Source: Hymenolepis diminuta
Taxonomy: Eukaryota; Platyhelminthes; Cestoda; Cyclophyllidea; Hymenolepididae
DNA length: 64,000 nt
Direction: 5' to 3'
Assembly (NCBI GenBank): GCA_900708905.1
Contig: CAADRB010000003.1
Coordinates: forward strand, 4,542,820 to 4,606,819
Below are positions 14,620 through 26,570 of this stretch, piece by piece. The notes below the pieces were generated by a model, which had not been told where the DNA came from, made no database searches, and saw only the letters and a program-made list of their open reading frames with translations. Positions within the stretch are counted from its first letter, which is position 1. Each line of letters starts with the position of its first letter. Made by a program: the position numbers and the translations under genes.

Positions 14620-14650
14620 TAGAGAGAGAGGGAGAGAGAGAGAGGGAGAT
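14620..14650 (+). repeat. (GA)n tract with two GGG interruptions
   Basis: Purine-only tract in the 13-kb intron, about 0.85 kb downstream of the large coding exon. Confidence 0.95.
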
Positions 14651-15494
14651 ACAATCACAGAATAATTGACAAATCCTCACAAAAACTTTCAAATCCTACG
14701 ATTTCACAATCCCAATATTGGAGGTATTTGTTGTAGGTAATTAAATAGGTAGACTTCAGGTAATTTTTTTTCTTTCTTAAAATTAATGTAACTCTAAATT
14801 GTGAAGGAAAAAGATATTACAGTAAGAAGTTGTATATACTTATTTATTAATACGAATTTCACGAATAATTTTCATGCCGAGCTTCAACTCTACCTGACAT
14901 GAGGTTAGGGAGTTAAGGCCCCAGGTGAGACAGAATTACTAGCTATTGTACAAATTTCTCAGGAAAGAAATGCAAAAATGATGACTAAATTTCTTCGTGA
15001 AAGGAACGACATACTGGAGAAGTCAAAATTCTTCCGTCACAAAAGCTTAATTATCCCTTCAGCAAGATGAAATATCGATTATGAAAGATGTTTCCCTAAA
15101 TATGCCATTGTACCTTAGATCCAAGCTCGGCTTCAAGAAGACAAAACGCTGAATATTATTAGTCATTGGAGAAACATTACTACACTACAGCAGCACTGTC
15201 TCAGATAAGGGAAATTTTCCGATAACAAAATCCCCCATTTACCTTGAAGCCTCTTTGTGAAAACTTTTATTCTGAAAGGCAGAAATCTGATCGATTTGGC
15301 CAAATTAAAGTCAATCAATTAAAAGGGATAAAATGGGAGCTCTCTAGTAATAATAATATTAATAATGCACATTAAGTGGGAGAGATGAATTCTTTCCATC
15401 AAAATATCAGATAATGAAAGCTATGAATCCCGTGCACCCGATAAAAGTTTTAAAGAATTAAATTGATAAAATAGTGCAATGAATATTGACTTAC

Positions 15495-16808
15495 ATGTTG
15501 GCAGATCTTGCACTTATAGCCTTTAGCGGCATGTCCATAAATCCCTGGGAGTCCCTCCATCATTCCAAGTCCACCTGACATTGTCGGAGGTCCATCAAAA
15601 GGTCCCCGAAGTCCGACACCTGCAGAGGGGTCCATTTTCGTATCTCCCATGGCGGTGGAAGAGGAGGAGAGAAAGTCGGGCAGAAAGCCCCCAGCAGCAT
15701 GAAGTCCACTTAGGGGATGGGCACTTCCGGTTGATCTCGGATCCATTCCCATCTCATTGGCGACCATCGCAGCTGCCATCTGTGCTGCAGCTTCAGAAGA
15801 ACTTCTACCATGAATACCACCTCCACTGCTGCCACCCGACCCTTTCGACATATTCGGTGGTTGAAAGAGGTAATTAGTAGAATTCATAGAGGAGAACATA
15901 TCTCCGCCTTGAAGGTGATCCACGGGTTGGTTCGAAGTAGATGAATTATGCATTGAAAGAGAGGGTGGAGGCGGAGGCATTTGCCTGTCACCTTTCGCTA
16001 CTGCTTGTAGAGCCAATGCCATAGCTGTAGCAGAGTTAAAATCATTCGAAGACCTTTTCAAGGAGTACGAAGGTGCTACTGAGCTGCCTGATGGTGAAGC
16101 ACTTGAAGAAATCCTTCCATCCAAGGGAGAAGCACCGGTGACATTCTGGAGACTTCCAGCTGAAGAGTAGTGTCTTTGAAACTGCTGCTGCTGTTGCTGT
16201 GACTGTTGATGAGGCTGGTGTTGATTTTGAGAATTAGGAGACAGGGAGGGGTTATGATAGGCACTATTATTGAGGGGAGAAGAGCTTGCAGAATTGATTG
16301 TAGCCTGAGCCTGTCTTCCATTCATGAGTTGTCCAGATCGTTGATCAAATTGTGGTGGAGGGGGTGGGGGTTGAGTGGGTATTTGAGAATGTGATTGAGA
16401 TGCCTGAGATGATATCGGTCCCATTCTACTGGACTGTTGGAGACCCTGTTGCTGACCCTGCATTTCGGAAATTGCCTGAGCTGCCGCTACTGCAGCTTCT
16501 CTCTGCTGCCTCTGGTGTTGTTGCATTTGTTGCAAAGATGGAACTGCGCCACCGGCTGAATAGGGGAGACGAGAGTAGAAGGATTCCAAAGAGCTATCCT
16601 GTTGTTGGGACTGATTTTGCTGCTGGTGCTGCATTTGAATACCCTGTTCAAACGACCCTGTACTTGGAGAAGAGAGGCCCAAAGGTGGAGTAGCTTGAAT
16701 ATTTGTTCCACTAGTGTTTGATGAATTCATATTGGAGTAGCCAGTAGTTGCCCATGGCCAGAGGAAAAGACCCGTTCGGGCTCGAGGATCTGTACCTGTC
16801 ACGTCCAT
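15495..16808 (-). CDS. Gln/Ser/Pro-rich N-terminal exon of a C2H2 zinc-finger transcription factor
   Basis: This 438-codon exon is the largest open frame in the window. It encodes a low-complexity, probably disordered region: glutamine-rich blocks near residues 57-70, 92-102, 117-125 and 193-211, a proline run at about 147-152 and another at 278-282, Ser/Gly stretches near 322-331, and an Ala/Met-rich segment at 340-356. Such regions are typical activation or interaction segments of nuclear regulators. The exon ends in GYKCKICQH, giving the first Cys pair (Cys433, Cys436) of a C2H2 finger, then a consensus donor (cat|gtaagt). The chosen ATG has G at +4. A TAA lies in frame 12 nt upstream, but it sits inside a possible acceptor (pyrimidine tract, AG at 16821-16820), so the protein could begin further upstream. 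The finger sequence recalls the lin-29/rotund/squeeze/ZNF384 group or other insect Gln-rich C2H2 factors; I cannot name the orthologue. Confidence 0.88.
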
Positions 16809-17179
16809 GTCATGTAGGTCTTAGAGAAGAGGAGAGATCAATACGGGTATCCCGTGTGTACGTTAGGAGAGAGCAGAGGCACAAAAAGTCACCCCAGGGC
16901 TTGAAGGTGTGTGTATTTGTGAGTGTGTATGACAGAGGATTCAAAAATAAAGTGTGTTCCTGAATGGACGAGAGGGGTAATACATCCGCACTCGGCGTTC
17001 TCCTATCTCTGTAGTTCTGTTTGCGCTCTCGCTCTATCTGAAAGCGTGCTGCGTACTCTATGGTGGTGCGCAGTTGTTCTAGTAGTAGTCTCGTAATAGT
17101 GTTCACCTTCGAGCTTTTTGATGAAGAAACTGCATGTCAATTAAACATATAGAGGGGCGTGTGGGATCGTGCTGGTTGG

Positions 17180-17188
17180 TATATATAT
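17180..17188 (-). promoter_or_regulatory. TATA-like element
   Basis: TATATATA on the minus strand, flanked by CCA and CC, in otherwise GC-richer sequence. It would place transcription start near 17,150. It could also be a short TA repeat. Confidence 0.2.
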
Positions 17189-17325
17189 GGTATTCTACAC
17201 ACAAGATGTGTATGAAAAGCTGAAGCCTACACGCACAGTAGGTATTACAGGGATTCGTGCGTGAGTGCGTTGCATGCGCAGTATGCGTGCATCAGTATAA
17301 GCGGGCCGCAATGAGCGCTGGTGCG

Positions 17326-17338
17326 TCAGTAGTACTGA
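17326..17338. promoter_or_regulatory. Palindrome TCAGTAGTACTGA with initiator-like halves
   Basis: A 6+1+6 perfect inverted repeat in the putative promoter. Each arm reads TCAGTA, similar to the arthropod initiator TCAGTY, in opposite orientations. Confidence 0.25.
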
Positions 17339-17634
17339 GGCTAAAAGGGGGAATTGAGATGGTGAGGCCTAAATAGGGATAATATGCTGACCTTTTCACT
17401 TGAGCGTAGAGACTTTTGTACCTTTCAATACAGACAATCTGCAGGAACTTCATTCTATCTCGCCCTCACTTCGCGTGGACATTGGGCCGCTCATCTATTG
17501 GTCTAGCGCAGCAACCAATCAGCACACTGCTTGCCATGTGAGTAGCGCGCGTTTTTGTGCGCGCCTCTATCACCATTACTTGGCCGAGGGGAAAAGCGTG
17601 CGTGCATGGCTGCGTTGTCCTGGCCACGGTTGCG

Positions 17635-17643
17635 TCAAGGTCA
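17635..17643 (+). promoter_or_regulatory. TCAAGGTCA nuclear-receptor monomer site (FTZ-F1/ERR type)
   Basis: This is an exact match to the extended half-site known for monomeric nuclear receptors of the FTZ-F1/SF-1 and ERR classes. Its position in the GC-rich flank, about 830 nt upstream of the first ATG, makes it more interesting than a random match. Function is inferred. Confidence 0.3.
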
Positions 17644-19744
17644 TTGTGCGTGCGTACATCCGACCAGCTGCGATACGCTCGGAGTGTGTGCTGATGACTA
17701 TGAATAAACGAATCAGATAAATTCGATTTGAAGAAAACCGATGAAATTAGACCGTTATGACCAACTCAGACACTTGTTTGAGTCCTCAGCTATGGTGCTG
17801 ATACTACTTGAATAGTGGTGAGGAAGTTCTAATATTTATTGGAGGTGTTTCAATTAACGACGCTTATGTGAATTTTGCACTTGCACATAACATAAATTAC
17901 CCAGGTTTTACTCCGGATTCTGGACAGAGCCTTCAGAAATCAGTTGGCTTGCCTCTCACGGAGGGTGAATGTACTTTTTATAGTTATAATCTCAGCTGAT
18001 TAGGGGGTGTGTTAGCACGTGGGTCCTTCTTTTGAGGAATTTGAGGCCGCCGAATGACAGAGAAGCGATCAAATGAGAAATTTCACGCCAACATGAATTT
18101 ACTAAATTAGTAAATTTCAAAAAGGTTAATATTAATCGCGCTGTGCTATAGCGAGCCTGTCAAGTGATCAATGAAACGCGAGAAACGGTAAGAAGTACTC
18201 GGCTAATTTTCTGTAGCACACTCGAACCGACAGTTTATCTTTGGAAGCCTACTTTAGAAAGGTACCAACTTCACAAATGTGGATTTCAGTCGACATCGTG
18301 TAGATTCGCATGCATGTTCGAGTATGTCAACCACAAATAAATAGATGCTCTCCTGTCTATCAAAGCGCAGTTCTTAATGTAAACTAACCAGTATTAGACA
18401 ACTCGGACTGAAAGATGCGGGTTATGAAGATTTATGCAGATTTAACTAAGGACCTTCAATCGGAGTGAGGATTGTTAAGTCCCTCTTTATTCAAATGAAT
18501 TTTCTCACTTAATATCTATGAGTTTGTGATCTATTTTTCGGTTTATAATCTTTAATAGTCCCCTCATAATAAATCTTTGATTGATTCCCAGTTTCGATTG
18601 AAAGCCGTAGAGTTCGCTCCTGTTGTAACGCAATAGATTTTCTAAATTATATTTTATTTCGAACTTTTAAGCAAAGAGTCTGAGAAAATAGCACGAAATT
18701 CGTTAATATTTTTCGTCATTGCATTTTATTTTCTCATCAGATTATCAGCCCATGGCTTTTCAATTATTAATTCCAACATATTTAATGTATATTGGAGAAA
18801 AAATTATTATAAATAATTCAAAATCTTTACATTAGTATAAAGGTTCATATTTAGAAAGACACGGATTGCATTTTGTGGCAAGAGATCGGATTTTGGATCT
18901 GGTTTTGCCGCTCGTCCTCTGCCTCAACTGGATGACCCCAGATGAGGACTTCGAATCAAAATTCTCACAAAAGCAATCAAAGAAAAATTTATTCAAAGTT
19001 TTAAGTACGAATATTAGATCTTAAAATTATGCAGTTAGGCATTCGTTAATTACTATGAGGGCTGATATTTTTTGAATGAGATCTCAATGGAATTCTTCAA
19101 GAACACTGGCGAGTACCACACTGCTTCACTTTCCATGACGGAAGGTATCTAATACAAAGTAATCCGCACGTTCGGCCGCTAATTGATTAAAATTTTGTAA
19201 TCATAACATGGATCTGAAATCATTTAATTAGGTATTTCATCTTATTTACTGGAATTGTTTTCAGAACAGCCTTAAGTTTATATCCGGTATTTTAGAAAAT
19301 GAGAAGCACTTGAGTTGCCTTGTGGTTTAAAGAGATATAGATCAAATCTGGCGATAAATTTATGAAAATTAATTATCCCTGTTCAACGATACTACTTATA
19401 TGCAGAGTTCGTTTGCTTATGAGTTCTCAATGTTCTCAATTTCAAATAAATTTGCTGGAAAATTCTTCTATTCGTGGTCTAGATGCATTAAAATTTACTG
19501 AAGAGAACCTGACTGAGAATTTTTCTATAAATCGTAGTCAAATAAATGGGTGATATTTTATCGTACTGGATTCGAAAGGGGAAGAAAAGCCACAATATCT
19601 ATTGAATTGAATTATGAATAACGCCTGAACTCAAGAAATTGGGATGAAAGGAAGAAGTGATGTTTGAAAAGTAGTATGGAATAAAAGCAGGAAGTATGGA
19701 GTGGTTCAATTTCTCAGAAGGAGCACTATCCAGATATAACTTAA

Positions 19745-19840
19745 TCAAGTCTTCATGTTTTGATCTCTGGGTTTCTGGGTGGGTTCATGTCTACAGTATT
19801 CAGAGCCTATTGACCAACTGATTTAATTGAATGGTAAGTC
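19745..19840 (+). repeat. Dispersed repeat family R1, copy 8 (core)
   Basis: CAAGTCTTCATGTTTTGATC, GGGTTTCTGGGTGGGTTCAT, GTCTACAGTATTCAGAGCCT, ATTGACCAACTGATTTAATT. It matches the 24.2-kb copy and the family core of the longer copies. Confidence 0.5.
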
Positions 19841-22146
19841 ATAAAACTCAAATCAACTTTTATCTTCTTATAGCTATTAGAAGTCATTTTCAAGTGTGGT
19901 AGAGCTCAAAGTTAACTTAAACGTCAGGATGGTGCATATCAAGAGTCAAGAGAACCAAATGATATATCAGTTGATTGTTCAATGTTAGATAAAATTTTAA
20001 GATATCTGAGCAAAACTACTCTTTCAGTGGAACATTGTCAAGCAATTATTCACTTAGTAAGGCGATAAATCTACACCCATGGTGTTTATAAAATGAACAG
20101 ATCAACTAAAAGTGTGTAGGTTAGGGTAGGGTAGTCGATCATATCACGAATTGAAGTGAGGATGTGTTTATTTTCACCCTTCTTAACGCCGATAAATCAT
20201 GTGGGTATTCGCAATATAAAATCCGTCTAGTGCGCAGACACGATATAAACACTCCACAGACGTTAACAATCCACTTGCTGTGAAGGTTAGAACGTTACAC
20301 GTGTGACAAGTCTCAATTAATCGCGATGATGAAAGATCCATTACTGCTCCGATTCTAACTTTGGTTATACTAGTAATAAGCAATTAAAGAGTAAGCTCTA
20401 TATTGATCAATCAGTTATCACAACTAATAGGATCAAAGAGTAAAGCATTCCGCCAATAAAAGTGGTTCATTAAAACAAGTCAGATTTAGGTAGAGAAAAA
20501 TCTACAAACTTCTACCAATCAGCTTGTTAGTTTCCTCAAAACTTAAACAAAACCCCATTATAAATCCACTTTTATTACTACTTCTAAGATTAAACTAAAG
20601 CATCGGTGGAAAAATGGCAGTATTGTAGTTCGCTCATAACCTAGATCTTTGTGCAGATCTGACACAATTTTAAAAAGCCAATTCCGAAATTAGGTAAATT
20701 TTCGTTATCCAGTGCAAAACAATTAAAAATTTTAATTATGGGAAACATATTAACATGAGGATAATAAAGCAATTTATAAAAGGATTGAAATGGTATGGGA
20801 AAATGGGGATGGAAAGCCAATTGATTAAAAAAGCTGCAATTTGTGATAGTACAGAGGTCAAGGTGTACGTCTGCCCAGCCAGAATTCATGAAATCATGCT
20901 CAAAGCTACCTTCTCTCTACTCAAGTTGAGTTTAGCTAACGCCTCTCTTAATGAGCTTCGAAAGTTATTGCTCTACCTTGTTTTAAGTTAGATTTATTTC
21001 AATTATTCGCCTTTGCACACACTCAAGAAAATAAAAAATTTTGAGATATTATTCATGAAACGACTTCATGATGAAGTTTACAGTTTATAGATAATTTGCT
21101 TTTCCTGAATATATTCGTCAGCATTATGATAAGGAGTGAAAAGTGATTGAGTCCATAAATTTTTGCGTGAAAATGACGTCAGGAAGATTCAGATCATCGA
21201 GCTGTCTGCATTCAATGTAGTCCAACGCTGAGCCAAGACTTCAGCTCATTTCCAATCAATTTATTAATGAAACAGAGTAGAGAAAAATTAACCGCTATTT
21301 AAAAAAATATTTTCAAATTTACGATTTCATTTATTGACAGTGCTGTTCTTTGTAGGACGTAGAATGGATTATTCAAAGGGCTGTTGACAAGACCCTAATG
21401 AAATTTGTACTAGAAATGTATCAATTGTAATTATTTATTGGCTGCTTGACCGGTTTTAATAGAATGACCTTGCCTCCCTGATTACGATCATTTCTCTAAT
21501 TTATAAATTTTCAATTTAAAAGTGTCCAAGATAACATTTATACTTGCTTTTTTAATGGGTAGAATGTTTCACTTTGTTAAATATATACATATTTATGTAT
21601 ACTCGTTTATGTTTCAATCATTATAAAAATAGGTATGTTTATTCGAAATGATCGTTTACCGAAAGATAGATGTTGAGTGATAAGCGAGAGAAGTCTGGTG
21701 CTGTACACAATTCGCCTGCTATTAGCCAATGTCAATTAAGTCTTAACACCGACATCACAATTTGGAAGTTAATGGAGGCCTTGATGCGTCTCCGTAGACA
21801 TTGCTATCATCGCCCATTTTGTTTTGTCTGCTTTGTCATTTCTTATTTCACCTTAGCTCATCCTACTCAGACTAGTGGAATATGGAACTGTCAGTTTGGT
21901 TGAATGTTTACCAAGGCTCTTCGAGGGTTGAATGCAAAGTGGGTGGATGTTATATAAGGACTGAAATCAGACGAATGAAGCCTAGTTGACGTCCTGTCTT
22001 TCCTCACCCTCACTTGCTCTGCTTCGCCTTGGCTAGTAAGTATAAGTCAGTCCCTTCTTCCTTTCCCTCGTTCATAATATACTCGCAGCGTTTCGAGTTT
22101 TGTGCTCATCAAACTGAACGCATAGGGGTGTTTCCACCTCTTTTTC

Positions 22147-22168
22147 CCTCTCTCTCTCTCTCTCTCTA
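22147..22168 (+). repeat. (CT)n microsatellite
   Basis: About ten CT units in the intergenic stretch. Confidence 0.95.
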
Positions 22169-24230
22169 CGTCCACTCCCTCTAATAGGTACTGTGGGCAA
22201 TGCACAAAAATATTTATGCGATTATGATTGCCAATAACCCCCATCAACATGTCTTCTAACTCATTTTACGTAAAATAACAATTTTCTGCTCTTTATCGGT
22301 CACGAAATTTCTATTCAAGCTCCCTCTCTGCAGTTCTTCAAATCTTTAACAATAGTTTTTACCAGTTTCGCTTTTGTTAATTTGATGTTTTATACAAATA
22401 AAATGAGAGAAGAATATTAAAACAAATAATGAAACAAAAAATATATAAATTAATTTTAAAGTAATTAACACTTATGAGCAATTTAGTAAAAATATTAATA
22501 AAGAAAATATAAACATTTAATATTTAAATATAATTTACATCGATTAGTTTAAGGTAAGTGCATTTAAACAAAATACGCATAATTCTAATTTTAGATTTGC
22601 TTTTCCTCTGATTTATTATTTGCAGTTTGCAAAAAGGATATTTATTTAATAATATTTAATTCTTTGTAAATAAACTGGCCAGACGGATGATTGGGAAATT
22701 TTCACCTAACATGGGGTTCACGATATTTATAAGTGTTTTGTTGTTGAAATATTTCGGTCAGTCGACCTTTGCGGCAAAAATGCGTATCCATGACTGATTC
22801 AAGCCCTCCCAAAATTGAGAGAAAGGGAGAAGACAAATACCGAAACACCGACTCATTTGGTTGTAAGTCTCGTTGCCGAAACAATCCCAGACTTTCTGAA
22901 TTACTGAGGTCAATTACGGTAACCGCTTAAGTAAGATATGACCAAACAAATAAACAGTGGTTCAGAAAAATGAGATAAAGGCATTCAAATACTTGACAAA
23001 AAAAAGCGAATTAATATATTGAGAAGATCGGTAGTCTGTATTAATTTAAATTATTTTATTATTATTTTCTCAAATTTTAGGAGAATTATTCTTTGAATTT
23101 CCCTTTTTCGTACATGAAGTCAGTATCGGCATAGTTACAACCTGTCAGTCAACCTTCGTTTGTCTTTCCGCCGTTTTTAAAGTCATTTGACGCCTTTTGT
23201 TGTTAGGCTTTTAATTATAATTTCAATACAGTCTGGGAACGCCCGTTTTCTCCGACTTAAGACATTCTAATGTCATTTATGGGGTACCGGCGACCGGATG
23301 ACACGATTAGAGCTCAGTATTTATGTAAGCAAAAGTAACACTTATTATACATCCGTTATTAATTATAAGCTAATGCAAAATGACAATAGTAATTTTTAAA
23401 AATATGAATAGCATCTAGACATGAGAAGATGAGTGATTTAAATAGGGCGCAAAAGGTGGCGGCCGAGTAAAAGCATTGGAAAAATGAAGACGTTAATGGA
23501 GCCTCATCTCTCCTGACTTTTTGATTCTTACTACTTACCCAATAAGTATGATATGTTGGTTTATGATTTCAAGTTCAAGATGAGAACTTTAGGACCCGTT
23601 GGTTGATTTTTTAAAAGTAAAATATGATTTGAGAGGTCTGTCATGACGTCTCGATCAATCTGAGAAAATTAAAACACAAAATGTGACTGAAAAAATAATA
23701 AATGGACTTTATTGCCCCTTTGTTTTACTAAATAATCATAAAATTAAACAAATTAATCACAATGATTGAAAGTAAATAGAAATAGGAAGGGAGAACAAAC
23801 TCAATTCAATGGCTACAATTCCAGCTATATCATTATACAAGAACCTTCGAAATGGGCATATTTCTGTCATTCATTCAGGCGCTAAGGCAGGGGAACGCCT
23901 TAATAGTAATTTGCCGTTGAACCCTCATTCAATTGAGCGGATATGAGATGGCATTAGACGTAGGTGTCTGGATACTTCTCGACGTCTGGTCAGGCAAATA
24001 TGAGGAGCGAATAAGAATATAAATATAATTGACTTATTACATTTCCATTATTACTTGAGGCAACGATGAATCCATTTTTTACTTTTAATCATGGAATAAC
24101 ATCCAGTAATGGATGAGACGGAGGGTCGAAGGGAAGTATATAATTAGGTTCGGTTCTAAAGAGTCGTAATTTATCTAAGTTCTGAAAGTATTATGTTGGC
24201 CGCTTTCACAAAAGAAATATGATTCAAGAG

Positions 24231-24345
24231 TTCAAGTTTAATTATTTGATTCCGAGGTTTCTGGATGAAATTTTTGTCTGTAATATTCAGAGCTCGTCGA
24301 GCAATTTATTTAAGCGAATGATTGGTTGATTCAATTTGAAGTATT
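24231..24345 (+). repeat. Dispersed repeat family R1, copy 7 (core)
   Basis: GATTCCGAGGTTTCTGGATG, then TTGTCTGTAATATTCAGAGC, then CGAGCAATTTATTTAA; collinear with the copy at 19.75-19.84 kb (GGGTTTCTGGGTG, TGTCTACAGTATTCAGAGCC, CCAACTGATTTAA). Confidence 0.5.
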
Positions 24346-26545
24346 ACATCTAATGAGTAAGATATTCTTAAAATGCAATAATTTGGTTGCATATCGTTAG
24401 AAGAAATGATCCCACTTCCCCGATCCCACTATTTCTTTTACAAATAAGAATGTAATTTCTTTCTTTATTTCTCCACCGATAAAAGACACTTGATAATAAT
24501 ACTTATTTATTTAAACCGATACCAATCGAGACGAGAGTTTCGTGAATACACTCATGTTGACCATAACGTGACTTCTGATCTGCCGCTGGTTAATTAGCTT
24601 CTCTGTTAAATTGCTATATCACCAAGTTTTCTAGATTATTGGCTCTGCGAAATTACAACCAGAACTCCTGGTTGGTTACGTTATAGCACAATTATTTAAG
24701 AAAAATTTTTCTTTTAAAACATTAAAAAGTTGATGAATTCAAAAGGTTGATGCATTGGAGTTTTTCCCTACGCATACAAAAATTAATTTCATTTTTCGCC
24801 GCCTTTTTTCAAATAAGGAGGTACTTTCAAATTCTCCCTACTCCCACCCTCCCACCCTCTCTCTTTCCCTTCTTCACTTCTCTTTACTTCATTCCATCGC
24901 GTTATCCTCCAAGCGCCCTGTCTTAATCACAACTACTGCCTGGCACTTAAGTTGTTAATTTTTACGAAATAGATGAAGTAGGAAAAGGAAGTAGGGAGAG
25001 AGAAAAAAGCGGTCCGTCTCCGCCGCCCAACTTTGTATGGAGGATGAAAATAAAATTATGCTATGCTGCCCTACGTGCAACAACTGTGATTCGGCGTCTT
25101 ATTTGGAGCCTACTTGGGGGCTTATTTACTGCAATAGAAAGATGCGAAACACTAATTGAAAGAAGCAGAAGTTCGGAAATTAAGTGCAGAGGCAAATCGC
25201 CCTGGTACTTTCAGAGCTCAACATGCTCGACGAAAAAGTTAGGAATTTTGACGACTGGTCCACAAATCCAACTAAACCAAGGAAGTTCATTTAAACGTAT
25301 TTAACAATTCTGCTGAGCTCATTAGATCCTTTGAAACTACCAAGTGCTAATTTAAACTTGTGAAGTAGGACGCGGTGTTTCTAGACGCTTTTATCATAAT
25401 TTGAAGAAAGAATAATAATTAAACCAAATACTTCATAGAAAAACCATAATTAGCTCTGGAGGGTTAAATTACCTCTTCCACTCCCATTTGCCCTATCATG
25501 GCTGTAGGGAGAGGCAAATGAATAAAGAAGGCATAAATCTATTACTCAGTTGTATAAAAAGGGTCGACAAACTCGGAAAAAAGGATCACCACGAATCATA
25601 GAGATTAGCTCATAAACAGTAAGCTCCAGAACATTTTTACAGATACTTTATAATAATGCCACTGGAATTCAATTTGTTGAGACTCCGAATGTCCTAAATA
25701 CGCCTTTTCGATCCCCATCGGTATCCCTTACCGGACTATTCATTATTTCATATTTTCAGATGCTATTCCACAGTGATAAAGCGCGTTCAATTATTAATAA
25801 GATAATTCAAATTGAAAGTTTTCCAGGAATTCTTTGTGTGACGATCATGTATCTTGTGCCCAAAGTTCCTTCCTTAACGGTTAAGGAAATATGTTTAAAA
25901 AGGGAGTGCATATCTAAAGAAGAAACGGTCCAATCAAAATGTGTGAATGAATTTCACGTAAGCGACTGCTGAAAATCTTTATTCTCCAGTACACTAAGGA
26001 ATCACAGATAGTTATAAATAATGCAATCTAAGTTTAGAATGCAGTTAAAACTCCGCAAAACCAATGAACCTTTTTCAACATGGATATACTACTAGGAAGA
26101 GAAGGTGAGAAACAAGTCATTTAAATGGCTAGGGAATTTCGAAGACAAATGCTACTTTCATTATCGTATCCTTTATCAAATTCATTATGTCCCTATAGAC
26201 CTTATGAATCTGATTACTGGGGGATCAGGACCCCTTAAGTTTCCACAGATTCATCATAGATGCATCTCATGACAATAGTATTAATAACTTCCAGATGAAC
26301 AAAACAAGGAATGGAGAAATATAAGACAAGAACGAAAATCACACTTAATTTAGTATGGGTGCGCTAACAAAAGAGATAGAGTTCGGCAAGGGAGAGAGAG
26401 ATATTACAGAAGTAGGAAAAAAGCCCATCTGCCAAGTTGATTGTAGGCTTCTCTCCCTCTTTCATTCCCTATCCTATCCTCGTCTCTTCATTTCTATTGA
26501 CTATTGTTTATAAGGAGGCAAAAAACAGTCATTTGTATAAACCTT

Positions 26546-26570
26546 GGAGGAGAAGGAGGAGGAGGAGGAG
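26546..26570 (+). repeat. (GGA)n microsatellite
   Basis: GGA-type repeat; it makes both strands look open (26437-26694 plus, 26529-26837 minus), which are not genes. Confidence 0.9.

Larger units (their letters stand above)
2442..15494 (-). other. 13-kb intron splitting zinc finger 1
   Basis: The sequence runs from donor gtaagt at 15494 to acceptor tag at 2442 on the minus strand. It is AT-rich with no supportable ORF. It contains several GC-richer patches (about 6,000-6,600, 9,400-9,900, 10,540-10,760, 12,230-12,560), simple repeats at 5,099-5,117, 11,753-11,773 and 14,620-14,650, and a pair of nuclear-receptor-like half-sites near 11,227-11,293. Introns of this size in developmental transcription factors often hold enhancers or alternative promoters; that is general knowledge, not shown here. 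Confidence 0.8.
16809..17750 (-). promoter_or_regulatory. GC-richer 5' flank, putative promoter/5' UTR of the zinc-finger gene
   Basis: Base composition shifts from AT-rich to clearly GC/CpG-richer here, for example at 17,270-17,330 and 17,470-17,700. On the minus strand there is a TATA-like TATATATA at 17188-17180, about 370 nt upstream of the first ATG. A perfect palindrome containing TCAGTA lies at 17326-17338, and a TCAAGGTCA site at 17635-17643. A pyrimidine-rich acceptor (AG at 16821-16820) suggests that this part of the 5' end may instead be intronic, with the real first exon further right. The ORFs at 17400-17720 and 16748-16963 look like chance frames in GC-rich DNA. Confidence 0.4.

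Noticed and set aside
15581..16711. Several frames opposite or offset to the large exon
   Set aside because: Shadows of the zinc-finger coding exon.
25044..25304. 86-codon plus-strand frame with ATG
   Set aside because: Codon use is plausible but two alternative frames are also partly open, and there is no domain, splice context or neighbour to support it.
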